From: Planotetraspora phitsanulokensis
Lineage (GTDB): Bacteria > Actinomycetota > Actinomycetes > Streptosporangiales > Streptosporangiaceae
Length of the DNA stretch: 64,000 bases
Assembly: GCF_016863295.1 (NCBI RefSeq)
Contig: NZ_BOOP01000031.1
Location: 100,025 to 164,024 of the forward strand
Reading direction: 5' to 3'
The notes beneath the pieces are model-generated. The model worked only from the letters and a program-made list of their open reading frames with translations, made no database searches and had not been told where the DNA came from. The position numbers were made by a program, and so were the translations under genes. Below are positions 51,632-60,421 of this stretch, piece after piece (within the stretch, counting starts at the first letter, position 1; every line of letters begins with the position of its first letter).

Positions 51632-52312
51632 CTACGGCCAGAGCCGGTGACGGACCCAGCCTCCGCCGGTGCGCTCGTACCGCAGCCGGGTGTGACGACG
51701 CCGCTCGTCCGCCTGCCAGAACTCGACCTCCGCCGCGGCCAGGGCGTAGAGCGTCCAGTCGGCGGCGACCAGGTCCGGTTCGGCGGCGAGCCGGTCCGAA
51801 GCCGCCCGCAGAGCCGTCTCCGCCTCGGCGGGGTCGTCGAGAACCTGCGACTGCCGGCTGCTGAGCGCTTCGGCCCGTGCGCCGGGCGAGCGCGCGAGGA
51901 AGTCGGCCGCACTTCGCTCGGCTCCGGTCGGCGTGACGGCTCCGCGGACGCGGATCTGGCGGCCATGCTGCGGCCAGTAGAACGTCAGCGCCGCATGCGG
52001 GTTGGCCTCCAGTTCGTGTCCCTTCCTGCTGGACGCGCTGGACGCGAAGTACCAGGTTCCTGACCCGTCGACGTCCTTGCAGATCAGCACGCGCGCGGAC
52101 GGCCGTCCGTCCGCGTCGGCCGTGGACAGCGTCATCGCGTGCGGCTCGGGCACCCCGCCCTCGATCGCCGAGGTCAGCCACTCGACGAACAACGAGACCG
52201 GATCGTCCGGCGCGGTCTCAGGACGGAACTCCGGCAGGCCGAAGGCGAAGACCGGCAGCGAACGCAGCAGGCGCCTGACGTCGCTTCGCTCTGCCGGACT
52301 CTCCTGAGACAT
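51632..52312 (-). CDS. pdxH: Pyridoxamine 5'-phosphate oxidase
   Basis: 226-residue FMN enzyme oxidising pyridoxamine or pyridoxine phosphate to pyridoxal phosphate. Family marks are MTLSTADADGRPSARVLICK, FASSASSRKGHELEANPHAAL, WPQHGRQIRVRGAV (FMN contacts) and the C-terminal WVRHRLWP, close to the canonical RLxP end. The ATG at 52312 has AAAGGGGA about seven bases before it; the frame is open 29 codons further without support. No PLP-synthesis genes are beside it. Some relatives act in phenazine or other secondary pathways, but no such genes are near. Confidence 0.9.
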   Translation of the reverse strand: MSQESPAERSDVRRLLRSLPVFAFGLPEFRPETAPDDPVSLFVEWLTSAIEGGVPEPHAMTLSTADADGRPSARVLICKDVDGSGTWYFASSASSRKGHELEANPHAALTFYWPQHGRQIRVRGAVTPTGAERSAADFLARSPGARAEALSSRQSQVLDDPAEAETALRAASDRLAAEPDLVAADWTLYALAAAEVEFWQADERRRHTRLRYERTGGGWVRHRLWP

Positions 52313-52566
52313 GAGGTAGTCCCCTTTCTGACCGCCGCGAGGCTGATCGTCGTGATTCCGCCCGTCGCGGCCGTTCGCCGTCGTCGTGGCTCTGTCCACC
52401 GTGCCCGTCGTGGCTCTACCGCCGGGCCGGGCCGGCGGGCGCCTCCGCTGATTCTCCGCCCCCGTCCGGGTTTCCTCTCGGCCAGGGGTGACGGGTCCCG
52501 TACTCGTAGGGCTGGGTATCGTCGCCGACTGTCGAAGACACGTCGTCCGAACGGAGGGTTGGCCAC

Positions 52567-53841
52567 ATGGCCGGGACCCCGACCAATGCTGGGCAGCCGT
52601 CGCTGGAACGTCGCCTGGGCCTGACCGATGCCGTGGTGATCGGCCTTGGCGCGATGATCGGCGCCGGGATCTTCGCCGCCCTCGCGCCTGCGGCGCACGT
52701 GGCCGGATCCGGGTTGCTGCTCGGCCTCGCGCTCGCGGCCGTGGTGGCCTACTGCAACGCGACCTCCTCCGCCCGGCTGGCCGCCCGCTACCCCGCTTCC
52801 GGCGGCACCTACGTCTACGGACGTGAACGGCTCGGCGACTTCTGGGGCTACCTGGCCGGGTGGGCCTTCGTGGTGGGGAAGACCGCCTCCTGTGCCGCCA
52901 TGGCGCTCACCGTCGGTTCGTACGTGTGGCCGGGCCAGGCCCACGCGATCGCGGTGGCCGCGGTGGTGGCGCTGACCGCGGTCAACTACGCCGGGGTGCG
53001 GAAGTCCGCGTGGCTCACCCGCGTGATCGTCGCCGTGGTCCTGGCCGTGCTCGTCTCGGTGGTGGCCGCCTGTCTCACGTCCGGCGAGGCGGACACCGCG
53101 CGCCTGGCCATCGGTTCGGACGCCGGCTTCGGCGGCGTGCTGCAGGCGGCGGGCCTGCTGTTCTTCGCCTTCGCCGGATACGCCCGCATCGCCACCCTCG
53201 GCGAGGAGGTCCGCGACCCGGCCCGCACCATTCCGCTGGCCGTCCCGCTCGCCCTGGGCATCACCCTGGCCGTCTACGCGGCGGTCGCAGTGGCGGCACT
53301 CGCCGTACTGGGCGGAACCGGGCTGAGCGAGACGGCCGCACCGCTCGCCGACGCGGTCCGCGCCGCCGGGCTGCCAGGCCTGGCGCCGGTGGTGCGCTTC
53401 GGCGCGGCGGTCGCCGCGCTCGGTTCACTTCTGGCGCTCATCCTCGGGGTCTCACGCACGACCCTGGCCATGGCCCGCGACCGTCACCTGCCGGGCGTAC
53501 TGGCCGCCGTCCATCCGCGGTTCAAGGTGCCGCATCGCGCCGAACTCGCCGTCGGGTGCGTCGTCGCCATGCTCGCGGCGACGGTGGACGTTCGCGGCGC
53601 GATCGGCTTCTCCTCCTTCGGGGTGCTGGTCTACTACGCCGTCGCCAACGCCGCCGCGTGGACCCTCGCCCCGGCCGAGGGCAGGCCGCCCCGGATCGTG
53701 CCCCTGCTCGGTGCGGCGGGTTGCCTCGTGCTGGCCTTCGCTCTGCCGGTCTCGTCGGTGGTGGCCGGAGTCGCGGTTCTGGCCGTGGGCGCCGCGGCGT
53801 ACGGGGTGCGCCGGGCGGTCGCCGCACGCCGGGCGTCGTGA
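52567..53841 (+). CDS. APC-family amino-acid permease
   Basis: 424-residue amino acid/polyamine/organocation transporter with twelve hydrophobic segments. The unwound first segment GLGAMIGAGIFAALAPAA and the following ARYPASGGTYVYGRERLG are family hallmarks; FFAFAGYARIATLGEEVRDP lies in segment six. The substrate amino acid is unknown. GGAGGG lies eight bases before the ATG. It diverges from pdxH across about 250 bases. The EF-hand gene follows 130 bases later on the same strand. Confidence 0.93.
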   Translation: MAGTPTNAGQPSLERRLGLTDAVVIGLGAMIGAGIFAALAPAAHVAGSGLLLGLALAAVVAYCNATSSARLAARYPASGGTYVYGRERLGDFWGYLAGWAFVVGKTASCAAMALTVGSYVWPGQAHAIAVAAVVALTAVNYAGVRKSAWLTRVIVAVVLAVLVSVVAACLTSGEADTARLAIGSDAGFGGVLQAAGLLFFAFAGYARIATLGEEVRDPARTIPLAVPLALGITLAVYAAVAVAALAVLGGTGLSETAAPLADAVRAAGLPGLAPVVRFGAAVAALGSLLALILGVSRTTLAMARDRHLPGVLAAVHPRFKVPHRAELAVGCVVAMLAATVDVRGAIGFSSFGVLVYYAVANAAAWTLAPAEGRPPRIVPLLGAAGCLVLAFALPVSSVVAGVAVLAVGAAAYGVRRAVAARRAS

Positions 53842-53971
53842 TCAGGCACAGGTGTCACCACGACCTGCGACTCGCCGATTCTTGCTCAAACCAGGTGTTG
53901 TCCGACGAGAGTCGTACATGTCTGCTTTCATGCTGTCCTGAGATCAACGGCACCATCAGGAGGGGTGACAT

Positions 53972-54178
53972 ATGGCCGACGACCAGGCCACGCGGACGTT
54001 CGAGGAATTCGACGGCGACGACGACGGATACATCACCGAGGCGGAGTTCAAGCTCGCGATGAACGCCCGTGGTGACGAGGTCAGCGGCGACGACCTCGAG
54101 TCGATCTTCGCGCACACCGACGACGACCAGGACGGGCGGATCAACCTGGCGGAGTTCACGGAGGCGTGGAACGCCTGA
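53972..54178 (+). CDS. Small EF-hand calcium-binding protein
   Basis: 68-residue acidic protein with two complete EF-hand loops, DGDDDGYITEAE and DDDQDGRINLAE, each with the Asp/Gly/Ile/Glu pattern for calcium coordination. It has no signal or membrane segment, so it should act as a cytoplasmic calcium buffer or sensor, like the small Cab proteins of streptomycetes. AGGAGG lies eight bases before the ATG. It may share a transcript with the preceding permease gene and ends before a strong hairpin. No target protein is evident nearby. Confidence 0.93.
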   Translation: MADDQATRTFEEFDGDDDGYITEAEFKLAMNARGDEVSGDDLESIFAHTDDDQDGRINLAEFTEAWNA

Positions 54179-54232
54179 CGGCCGCCCTACGGCGGGCCGG
54201 GCGGGGGTTTCCGCCCGCCCGGCGGTCCGTGA

Positions 54233-54265
54233 CGGATGCCCGTGGGTGTCACCCACGGGCATCCG
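54233..54265. terminator. Terminator hairpin between EF-hand and phospholipase genes
   Basis: A perfect 15-bp stem (CGGATGCCCGTGGGT, 54233-54247, with complement 54251-54265) has a three-base loop between convergent stops. A second GC-rich hairpin (54196-54223) precedes it. Confidence 0.82.
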
Positions 54266-54278
54266 CCGGGACGGACGG

Positions 54279-56351
54279 TCAGACGGTGCTGGTCTTGGGG
54301 TCGCTCATACCGGGCCTGCCGGTCTCCACGTGCCCGGCGATCCGGCGGACGAAGGTGGTGTCCGCGTCGGAGGTGACCTTGAGGTCGTACCAGCTGTAAC
54401 TGCCGCTCAGCACCGCGGTGTGGACCACGGTGCCGTTGGGCGGCACCTGGTACGTCGCCGGGGAGGCGTTGCCGTACGCGTCGGTGACGGTGACCCGGCA
54501 GGACGCGCCGCCGCGATTGGTGAGCGTCAGCGTGACGTTCCCGCCGTCGTAGCCGACCGCGACCTCGGGAGCGGCGGGGTTGGTGCCCTTCGCCGGGATA
54601 CGGCCGGTGAACGTGCGCAGGAAGCCGTTGGGCCCGAAGACCGACAGGTCGTAGGCTCCCGCGTTCTTCTTGGGCGGAGTCCAGGTGCCGGTCAGGGTCT
54701 TGCCCGCCTCGACGGTGTAGGTCCAGGGGCCGCCCAGCCCGTTGGCGGAGGTCACGTAGAACGTCGCGCCCGCCCCGCCCCGACTGGCGAAGTCGACCGC
54801 GAAGGTCCCGCCGGCGACGTCGGTCCTGCCGTCGGCCTTCAGGTCGTACGGCAGGGGCCGCGTCTGGCGCAGCCCGGCCTCCTGCCTGGGCAGGACGGGA
54901 GTGGCCGGAGGCGTGGGGACGTAGTCGGCGTGCCGCTTGTGGTCCGGGGGAGCGTAGCCGGTGGTGTCGGGAAGCGGCGTCTGGGTGGTGTCCGTCTGCG
55001 CGAAGTCGAAGGCGCTCGTGAGGTCGCCACTGATGGCGCGCCGCCAGGGAGAGATGTTCGGCTCGTGCACGCCGAACCGCTTCTCGATGAACTGGATGAT
55101 CGAGGTGTGGTCGAAGGTCTGGGAGCAGGCCCAGCCGCCCTTGCTCCACGGCGACACGACGAACATCGGAACGCGCTGGCCCAGGCCGTACGGCCCGGCC
55201 ACATAACTGCCCGCCTTCGTGTAGATCTCCTTGCTGACGTCCGCGGTCGACTGCCCCTGCGCGGCGGAGCTCGGCGCGTAGGGAGGCACGACGTGGTCGA
55301 AGAAGCCGTCGTTCTCGTCGTAAGTGATGAACAGGGCGGTCTTGCTCCACACGTCCGGGTTGGCGGTCAGCGCGGCGAGGACTCCGGCGATGTACCAGGC
55401 GCCGTAGTTCACCGGCCAGTTCGGGTGCTCGGTGTAGGCCTCGGGCGCGGCGATCCAGGAGACCTGCGGGAGCCTGCCGCCCAGGACGTCGGCCTTGAGG
55501 ACGTCGAACAGGCCGCCGCCCGCCTTGATGTTGGTGCCCGTCCGGGCCTTGTCGTAGAGCGGGCTGCCCGGCTGGGCGTTGCGGTACTTGGTGAAGTACA
55601 GCAGCGAGTTGTCGCCGTAGTTGCCGATGTAGGGGTCGCTGGTCCACCCCCAGGACCCGGCGGCGTTCAGTCCGTCGCCGACGTCCTGGTAGATCTTCCA
55701 GGACACCCCGGCCTGCTCGAGCCGCTCGGGGTAGGTCGTCCAGCCGTAGCCGGCCTCGTCGTTGCCGAGCACCGGGCCCCCGCCTGTGCCGTCGTTGCCG
55801 GTGTACCCGGTCCACATGTAGTAGCGGTTGGGGTCCGTGGCTCCGATGAACGAGCAGTGGTAGGCGTCGCAGATGGTGAAGGCGTCGGCGAGCGCGTAGT
55901 GGAAGGGGATGTCGGCCCGCGTGAGATAGGCCATGGTCGTGGCCGTCTTGGCCGGGATCCACTGGTCGTATCTGCCCTGGTTCCAGGCCTTGTGGCCGCC
56001 GTTCCAGTCGTGGTTGAGGTCCTGCAGGAACTGCATGCCCATGTTGGAGGCGGTCGGGTGGAACGGCAGCACGTCCTTCGTGCCGTTGGACTGGTACCAG
56101 ACCGGCTTGCCGCTGGGCAGCACGACCGGGCGCGGGTCGCCGAAGCCCCGCACGCCGCGGAGCGTGCCGAAGTAGTGGTCGAAGGAGCGGTTCTCCTGCA
56201 TCAGGACGACGATGTGCTCGACGTCCTGCAGGGTCCCGGTGTTCACGGCGGGGGCGATGGAGGCGGCGCGGGCGATGGTCTGGGGGAGCAGCGAGAAGGC
56301 GGCGGTGCCGCCCGCGAGCTGGAGGAAACGTCGACGACCAATTCCGGTCAT
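54279..56351 (-). CDS. Tat-exported phospholipase C (phosphocholine-specific type)
   Basis: 690-residue secreted phosphoesterase hydrolysing phospholipids such as phosphatidylcholine. A Tat signal (RRRFLQLAGG) opens the protein. The alkaline-phosphatase-like catalytic domain (about 43-470) carries VVLMQENRSFDHYFG, FTICDAYHCSFIGATDPN and TYDENDGFFDHVVPP, which are the metal and catalytic motifs of PlcC/PlcN and AcpA relatives. Two C-terminal beta domains (about 510-600 and 605-680) match those of phospholipase C proteins. The role may be phosphate scavenging from lipids. The stop faces the EF-hand gene across a terminator. Confidence 0.93.
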   Translation of the reverse strand: MTGIGRRRFLQLAGGTAAFSLLPQTIARAASIAPAVNTGTLQDVEHIVVLMQENRSFDHYFGTLRGVRGFGDPRPVVLPSGKPVWYQSNGTKDVLPFHPTASNMGMQFLQDLNHDWNGGHKAWNQGRYDQWIPAKTATTMAYLTRADIPFHYALADAFTICDAYHCSFIGATDPNRYYMWTGYTGNDGTGGGPVLGNDEAGYGWTTYPERLEQAGVSWKIYQDVGDGLNAAGSWGWTSDPYIGNYGDNSLLYFTKYRNAQPGSPLYDKARTGTNIKAGGGLFDVLKADVLGGRLPQVSWIAAPEAYTEHPNWPVNYGAWYIAGVLAALTANPDVWSKTALFITYDENDGFFDHVVPPYAPSSAAQGQSTADVSKEIYTKAGSYVAGPYGLGQRVPMFVVSPWSKGGWACSQTFDHTSIIQFIEKRFGVHEPNISPWRRAISGDLTSAFDFAQTDTTQTPLPDTTGYAPPDHKRHADYVPTPPATPVLPRQEAGLRQTRPLPYDLKADGRTDVAGGTFAVDFASRGGAGATFYVTSANGLGGPWTYTVEAGKTLTGTWTPPKKNAGAYDLSVFGPNGFLRTFTGRIPAKGTNPAAPEVAVGYDGGNVTLTLTNRGGASCRVTVTDAYGNASPATYQVPPNGTVVHTAVLSGSYSWYDLKVTSDADTTFVRRIAGHVETGRPGMSDPKTSTV

Positions 56352-56543
56352 GGCAGGCCTGTCTCCTGTGAGGGGGTTGAGCGTTGACAGCTGGCCGCAC
56401 CAATGGTCATCAGGCGATGACGAACACCTCGGGACAAGAACGGAACATCATTCGGAAGCCCGTCTGAACGGCTTCGCCGGCCCGCCGGAGGCCGCCCGGC
56501 ACCAGCGCGCGGAGCGGGCACGACGTCGATCGTCCCGACCGGG

Positions 56544-57197
56544 ATGATCGACGCCGATCCGCTCCTGCCACACTTGGAGGCCGGACGGCGGGGCGACGGA
56601 ACGGTGGATACGGTGACCGACGACTTCATGACCGGACAGGGGGACGACTCCCGCGTGACCTTGCGGCCGATGACCGCCCACGACGAGGAGGAGTTCATCG
56701 AACTGGTCCGTGCCAGCGCGGAACTGCACCATCCGTGGATGTCCCTGCCCGCCACACCGGAGGAGTTCCAGACCTACCTGGGCCGGTACGACGATCCGCT
56801 GACCGCCGAAGGCCTGCTGGTGTGTGTTCGTGACACCGGGGCCATCGCGGGCGTCGTGTTCGTCAACAGCATCATCCGCGGGCGCTTCCAGTCGGCCTCC
56901 CTCGGCTACGCGGCCTTCGCCCCGTCCGCCGGCCGGGGATACATGTCCGAAGGCCTCGGCCTCGTGCTGCGCCACGCGTTCGAAGACCTGCGGCTCCACC
57001 GGCTGGAGGCCCAGATCCAGCCCGGCAACCACGCCTCCCTGAAGCTCGTGCAACGCCTCGGGTTCCGATACGAGGGGTGCTCGCCCGAGTTGCTGTTCAT
57101 CGACGGCGCGTGGCGGGATCACGAACGGTGGGTCATCACCACGTCCATGATCGACGGTTTCGCCGGGGACCCACATCCGACTCTGCCCGTCCACTGA
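56544..57197 (+). CDS. GNAT acetyltransferase (RimJ/RimL type)
   Basis: Up to 217 residues with a RimJ/RimL-like fold acetylating an alpha-amino group of a protein or small molecule. Visible are TLRPMTAHDEEEFIELVRAS at the start of the domain, YAAFAPSAGRGYMSEGLGLV (acetyl-CoA loop), LEAQIQPGNHASLKLVQRLG and the closing DHERWVIT. The start is uncertain: ATG 56544 gives the longest form, while GTG 56613 or ATG 56628 would start closer to the conserved region; none has a clear ribosome site. It diverges from the phospholipase gene. Confidence 0.88.
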   Translation: MIDADPLLPHLEAGRRGDGTVDTVTDDFMTGQGDDSRVTLRPMTAHDEEEFIELVRASAELHHPWMSLPATPEEFQTYLGRYDDPLTAEGLLVCVRDTGAIAGVVFVNSIIRGRFQSASLGYAAFAPSAGRGYMSEGLGLVLRHAFEDLRLHRLEAQIQPGNHASLKLVQRLGFRYEGCSPELLFIDGAWRDHERWVITTSMIDGFAGDPHPTLPVH

Positions 57198-57341
57198 CGG
57201 ATCGGCCTGCGAGCCCTTCAGGGGCCGATGCGCCGCGGAGATAAATCGGTTTCCCGGGTCACCCTGGTTTCGGTACATTCGCCACGAATCACGCGTTGCC
57301 GATTTCGCAGCGCGCACCTTGGCGACGGAGGGGAGCCGGCC

Positions 57342-57449
57342 ATGCGTCACCGCATCGCTGTCGTCATTCCCCAGTCTCGGTATGAGGTGATTCTGGTGTC
57401 TTCGTCAGTGACCGGTGCCGGCCGCGCGGCCGGCACCGGCTCCCACTGA
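57342..57449 (+). CDS. Putative 35-residue leader peptide before the EF-G paralog gene
   Basis: A short ORF, MRHRIAVVIPQSRYEVIL and then VSSSVTGAGRAAGTGSH, has a strong GGGGAG ribosome site six bases before its ATG. Codons 6-22 include ATT, TCT, TAT, TCA and GCT, rare in the flanking genes, and the last twelve codons form one arm-and-loop of a perfect hairpin. It lies 155 bases before the EF-G paralog start. This layout, a translated short ORF running into a hairpin before a ribosome-associated GTPase, fits ribosome-mediated attenuation. No family is recognised, so it could also be a small functional peptide. Confidence 0.6.
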   Translation: MRHRIAVVIPQSRYEVILVSSSVTGAGRAAGTGSH

Positions 57450-57500
57450 CGAACTTCTGACCCCTGTCCGCCCGGCCCCGAGCCGGCCGGGCATGTTTCG
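57412..57500 (+). promoter_or_regulatory. Two hairpins of a possible attenuator
   Basis: A perfect palindrome with 14-bp arms (57412-57439, CCGGTGCCGGCCGC and complement) overlaps the end of the short ORF. A second hairpin (GCCCGGCC 57470-57477, GGCCGGGC 57485-57492) is followed by ATGTTTCG and looks like a weak intrinsic terminator, before the EF-G paralog start. Confidence 0.6.
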
Positions 57501-57604
57501 ATGCGGCCGTGCCGTGCTCACGGGTGGCCGCATGGCCGGAATTCAGGCCGTTTTGTCAGGAATCGCGCCGTCCTGTTCGTATTTCCCCTGAAGGGCCACG
57601 GACC

Positions 57605-59701
57605 GTGCGCACCGACCTGCACCGTCATCTGACCGACCCGCTGACCGGCGTCCGCAATCTGGGCATCCTTGCCCACGTCGACGCGGGCAAGACCACCATC
57701 ACCGAACGCGTCCTGTACGTGACCGGCGCCACCTACAAGCGCGGCGAGGTCCACGACGGGACGACCGTCACCGACTTCGACCCCCAGGAGCGCGATCGCG
57801 GCATCACCATCTTCGCCGCCGCAGTGAGCTGCGGGTGGGACGGCCACCGGATCAATCTGATCGACACCCCGGGTCACGTCGACTTCTCCGACGAGGTGGA
57901 GCGCTCGCTGCGGGTGCTCGACGGCGCCGTCGCGGTGTTCGACGCCGTCGCGGGAGTCGAGCCGCAGAGCGAATCGGTGTGGCGGCAGGCCGACAGGTAC
58001 GGCGTGCCGAGGATCGCGTTCGTCAACAAGCTGGACCGCGCCGGAGCCGACCTCGACACGGCGGTCGAGTCGATCCGCGAGCGACTGGGCGCGGTTCCGC
58101 TGGTGGTCCAGCTGCCCATCGGGCGGGAGGAGGGGTTCACCGGTGTGGTGGATCTCCTGCGCATGCGGTCGCTGGTCTGGGCCGACGGCCGGGACACGTT
58201 CGCCGAGGGCCCGGTGCCCGACGCCCTGCGGGAGGAGGCGCACCGGCGCCGCCGGCTGCTCGAGGAAATGGTGGCCGAGCTCCATCCGGGCGCGCTGGAG
58301 GAGTTCTGCGCGGGACCGGCGATTTCCGCGCGGACTCTCACCGGCGCCCTGCGCGACCTCACCCTCACCGGGGAGGGCCTGGTGGTGCTGTGCGGCTCGG
58401 CCTATCGCGACCGCGGGATCGAGCCGCTGCTGGACGCCGTCGTCGACTATCTGCCCTCGCCGCTGGACGTGCCGGCCGTACGCGGTGTCCATGACGGCGC
58501 GGTGGTGGAGCGGGTCGCCGACCCGGCGGCGCCGTTCGCCGCGCTGGTCTTCAAGGTGAGTTCGACCGCCACCGGACGGCTGACCTACCTGCGCGTGTAT
58601 TCGGGGACGGTAGAGAGAGGAGACACGGTGCTGGACGGCGGCGCGCGGCGTGCCGAGCGGATCGGCCGGATCCTGCGGGTGCAGGCCGACCGGCACACGG
58701 AGGTGGACCGGGCGGTGGCGGGGGACATCGTCGCCGTGGTCGGGCCGAAGGCCGCCCGCACCGGGGCCACCCTGTGCGCCCCCTCGGCGCCGCTGGTCTT
58801 CGAACCGCCGGCCGCGGCCGACCCCGTGGTGTCGGTGGCGGTCGAGGTCCGCAGGAGCACCGACGCCGACCGTTTCGCGTCGGCGCTGGCCCGGCTGGCG
58901 GAGGAGGATCCCTCGCTGGCGGTCCGGACCGACGCCGAGACGGGTCAGACGGTGTTGTCGGGGATGGGCGAGCTGCATCTCGAGGTAGCGGTGGAGAAGA
59001 TCCGCCGCGCCCACGGGCTCGACGTCGCCGTCGGCAGGCCGCGGGCGGCCTACCGGGAGACGGTAGTCCGCGGGGTGTCCGGCCTGCTGTACAGGCACGT
59101 CAAGCAGGACGGAGGCGCCGGCCAGTTCGCCCACGTGGTCCTCGACGTGGCGCCGCTGGACAGCGCACCGGACGCAGGCGACGGCGCGGCGGAGTTCGTG
59201 TTCCGCTCGGCCGTCGTCGGCGGAAGGGTGCCGAAGGAGTACGTCCGGGCGGTGGAGGCCGGGTGCCGGGACGCCCTGGCCGACGGACCTCTCGGCGGGC
59301 ACCCGGTGACGGGTCTCCTGGTCACGCTGACCGACGGGGCCACCCATCCCAAGGACTCCTCGGAGATGGCGTTCCGGACGGCCGGCCGGCTCGCGCTGCG
59401 GGAGGCCCTGCGGGCCGCCACGATGGCGCTGCTCGAACCGGTGGCCGAGGTCACGGTCACCGTGCCCGACGACGCCGTCGGCGGGGTGCTTGGCGACCTG
59501 TCGGCGCGGCGCGGCCACGTCTCGGGCTCGACCGTGCGGGCGGGCACGGTAGTGATCACCGCGACCGTGCCGCTCGCCGAACTGTTCGGTTACGCGACCC
59601 GGCTGCGCAGCCGGACCCACGGCAGGGGAACCTTCACCAGCCGGCCCGCCGGGTACGCCATGGTGCCCGGCGCGGTGTCCGACGGGACGGCGCGGAGGTA
59701 G
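57605..59701 (+). CDS. Elongation factor G paralog (EF-G-like GTPase)
   Basis: 698-residue translation-factor GTPase. The GTPase domain shows AHVDAGKTT (G1), RGITI (G2), DTPGH (G3) and NKLD (G4); domains II to V follow, with the domain IV tip near [10 protein letters not shown] and the end typical of EF-G. The sequence ([18 protein letters not shown]) belongs to the second EF-G group of actinomycetes, not the housekeeping copy beside tuf. It could assist translocation, recycling or release stalled or drug-bound ribosomes. The GTG at 57605 is chosen from alignment with the [12 protein letters not shown] start; a GAAGGG lies nine bases before. It is preceded by a leader ORF and hairpins. Confidence 0.88.
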   Translation: MRTDLHRHLTDPLTGVRNLGILAHVDAGKTTITERVLYVTGATYKRGEVHDGTTVTDFDPQERDRGITIFAAAVSCGWDGHRINLIDTPGHVDFSDEVERSLRVLDGAVAVFDAVAGVEPQSESVWRQADRYGVPRIAFVNKLDRAGADLDTAVESIRERLGAVPLVVQLPIGREEGFTGVVDLLRMRSLVWADGRDTFAEGPVPDALREEAHRRRRLLEEMVAELHPGALEEFCAGPAISARTLTGALRDLTLTGEGLVVLCGSAYRDRGIEPLLDAVVDYLPSPLDVPAVRGVHDGAVVERVADPAAPFAALVFKVSSTATGRLTYLRVYSGTVERGDTVLDGGARRAERIGRILRVQADRHTEVDRAVAGDIVAVVGPKAARTGATLCAPSAPLVFEPPAAADPVVSVAVEVRRSTDADRFASALARLAEEDPSLAVRTDAETGQTVLSGMGELHLEVAVEKIRRAHGLDVAVGRPRAAYRETVVRGVSGLLYRHVKQDGGAGQFAHVVLDVAPLDSAPDAGDGAAEFVFRSAVVGGRVPKEYVRAVEAGCRDALADGPLGGHPVTGLLVTLTDGATHPKDSSEMAFRTAGRLALREALRAATMALLEPVAEVTVTVPDDAVGGVLGDLSARRGHVSGSTVRAGTVVITATVPLAELFGYATRLRSRTHGRGTFTSRPAGYAMVPGAVSDGTARR

Positions 59702-59722
59702 AGGCGGAGGTAGAGCACGACG

Positions 59723-59752
59723 GTGGTCCCGCCCGTTCGCGGGCGGGACCAC
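59723..59752. terminator. Terminator between the EF-G paralog and membrane-protein genes
   Basis: A perfect 13-bp stem (GTGGTCCCGCCCG, 59723-59735, with complement 59740-59752) is closed by a stable TTCG tetraloop between convergent stops. Confidence 0.88.
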
Positions 59753-59776
59753 TCGACCGTCAGTGACGATCCACGA

Positions 59777-60208
59777 TCACGCGAGGGCCGCGTCGCCGGC
59801 GGCCCGGGCGCGGCGTTCCCGCCACAGGGCCGCGCCGGTGACCACCGCGCCCACGCCCTCCCAGAGGCCCACGCCGATGAAGCTGCCCGGCGCCACGTCC
59901 GTCAGCACGAGCGTGGTGAAGACCGTGAAGGTGACCAGACGGAAGGGGACGGTCCACAGGAAGAAGGCACGGAAGTCCACGGCAGCCGCGAGGACGTAGT
60001 AGACGCCCATGTTCACCGACGCCATCGACGAGGCGGTCATGAAGACCCGCGTGTAGTCGCCCGACGCGCGCTGCCCCGGGTCGACGGCCACGAAGTCGAG
60101 CATGGCCAGTTGCACGTCGGGCGCCACCAGCCCGACCAGGCCGAGCACGAAGGCCATGGCGCCGAACACCGCCATGGTCCACCCCGAAAGGGATCGCGGG
60201 AGTCGCAC
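59777..60208 (-). CDS. Small integral membrane protein of unknown function
   Basis: 143 residues with four membrane segments (near MAVFGAMAFVLGLVGLVAP, MASVNMGVYYVLAAA, FRLVTFTVFTTLVLT and GVGLWEGVGAVVTGAAL). The overall look is that of DUF-type four-helix proteins, but no family is named with confidence. The GTG at 60208 is preferred because GGAGG sits six bases before it; the ATG at 60214 directly abuts that site. It faces the EF-G paralog gene across a strong terminator and has no same-strand partner. The function is unknown. Confidence 0.75.
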   Translation of the reverse strand: MRLPRSLSGWTMAVFGAMAFVLGLVGLVAPDVQLAMLDFVAVDPGQRASGDYTRVFMTASSMASVNMGVYYVLAAAVDFRAFFLWTVPFRLVTFTVFTTLVLTDVAPGSFIGVGLWEGVGAVVTGAALWRERRARAAGDAALA

Positions 60209-60421
60209 CGACATCCTCCAGTGATCGATGGAGCACCAGTTGTGATCCCAGCATGATCGCCGGTCGTGCCTCTCATCGCCAGGAGATCGCCGGAATCCGG
60301 CGTCGCGGAAATCGGGCGGGACCGGCCAGGCGGAAAAGTTCGGCCACGGACCCGCGGGGGACGGCCTCCGCTAGCGTGTCGGGGAGTCCCACCGTCGACC
60401 GTGTACGCGAGAGGTGAAGCG

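Noticed and set aside
54069..56387. A 772-codon plus-strand frame opposite the phospholipase C gene
   Set aside because: It starts inside the EF-hand gene, has no domain and is Gly/Arg/Val-rich; the minus strand has a Tat signal and catalytic motifs.
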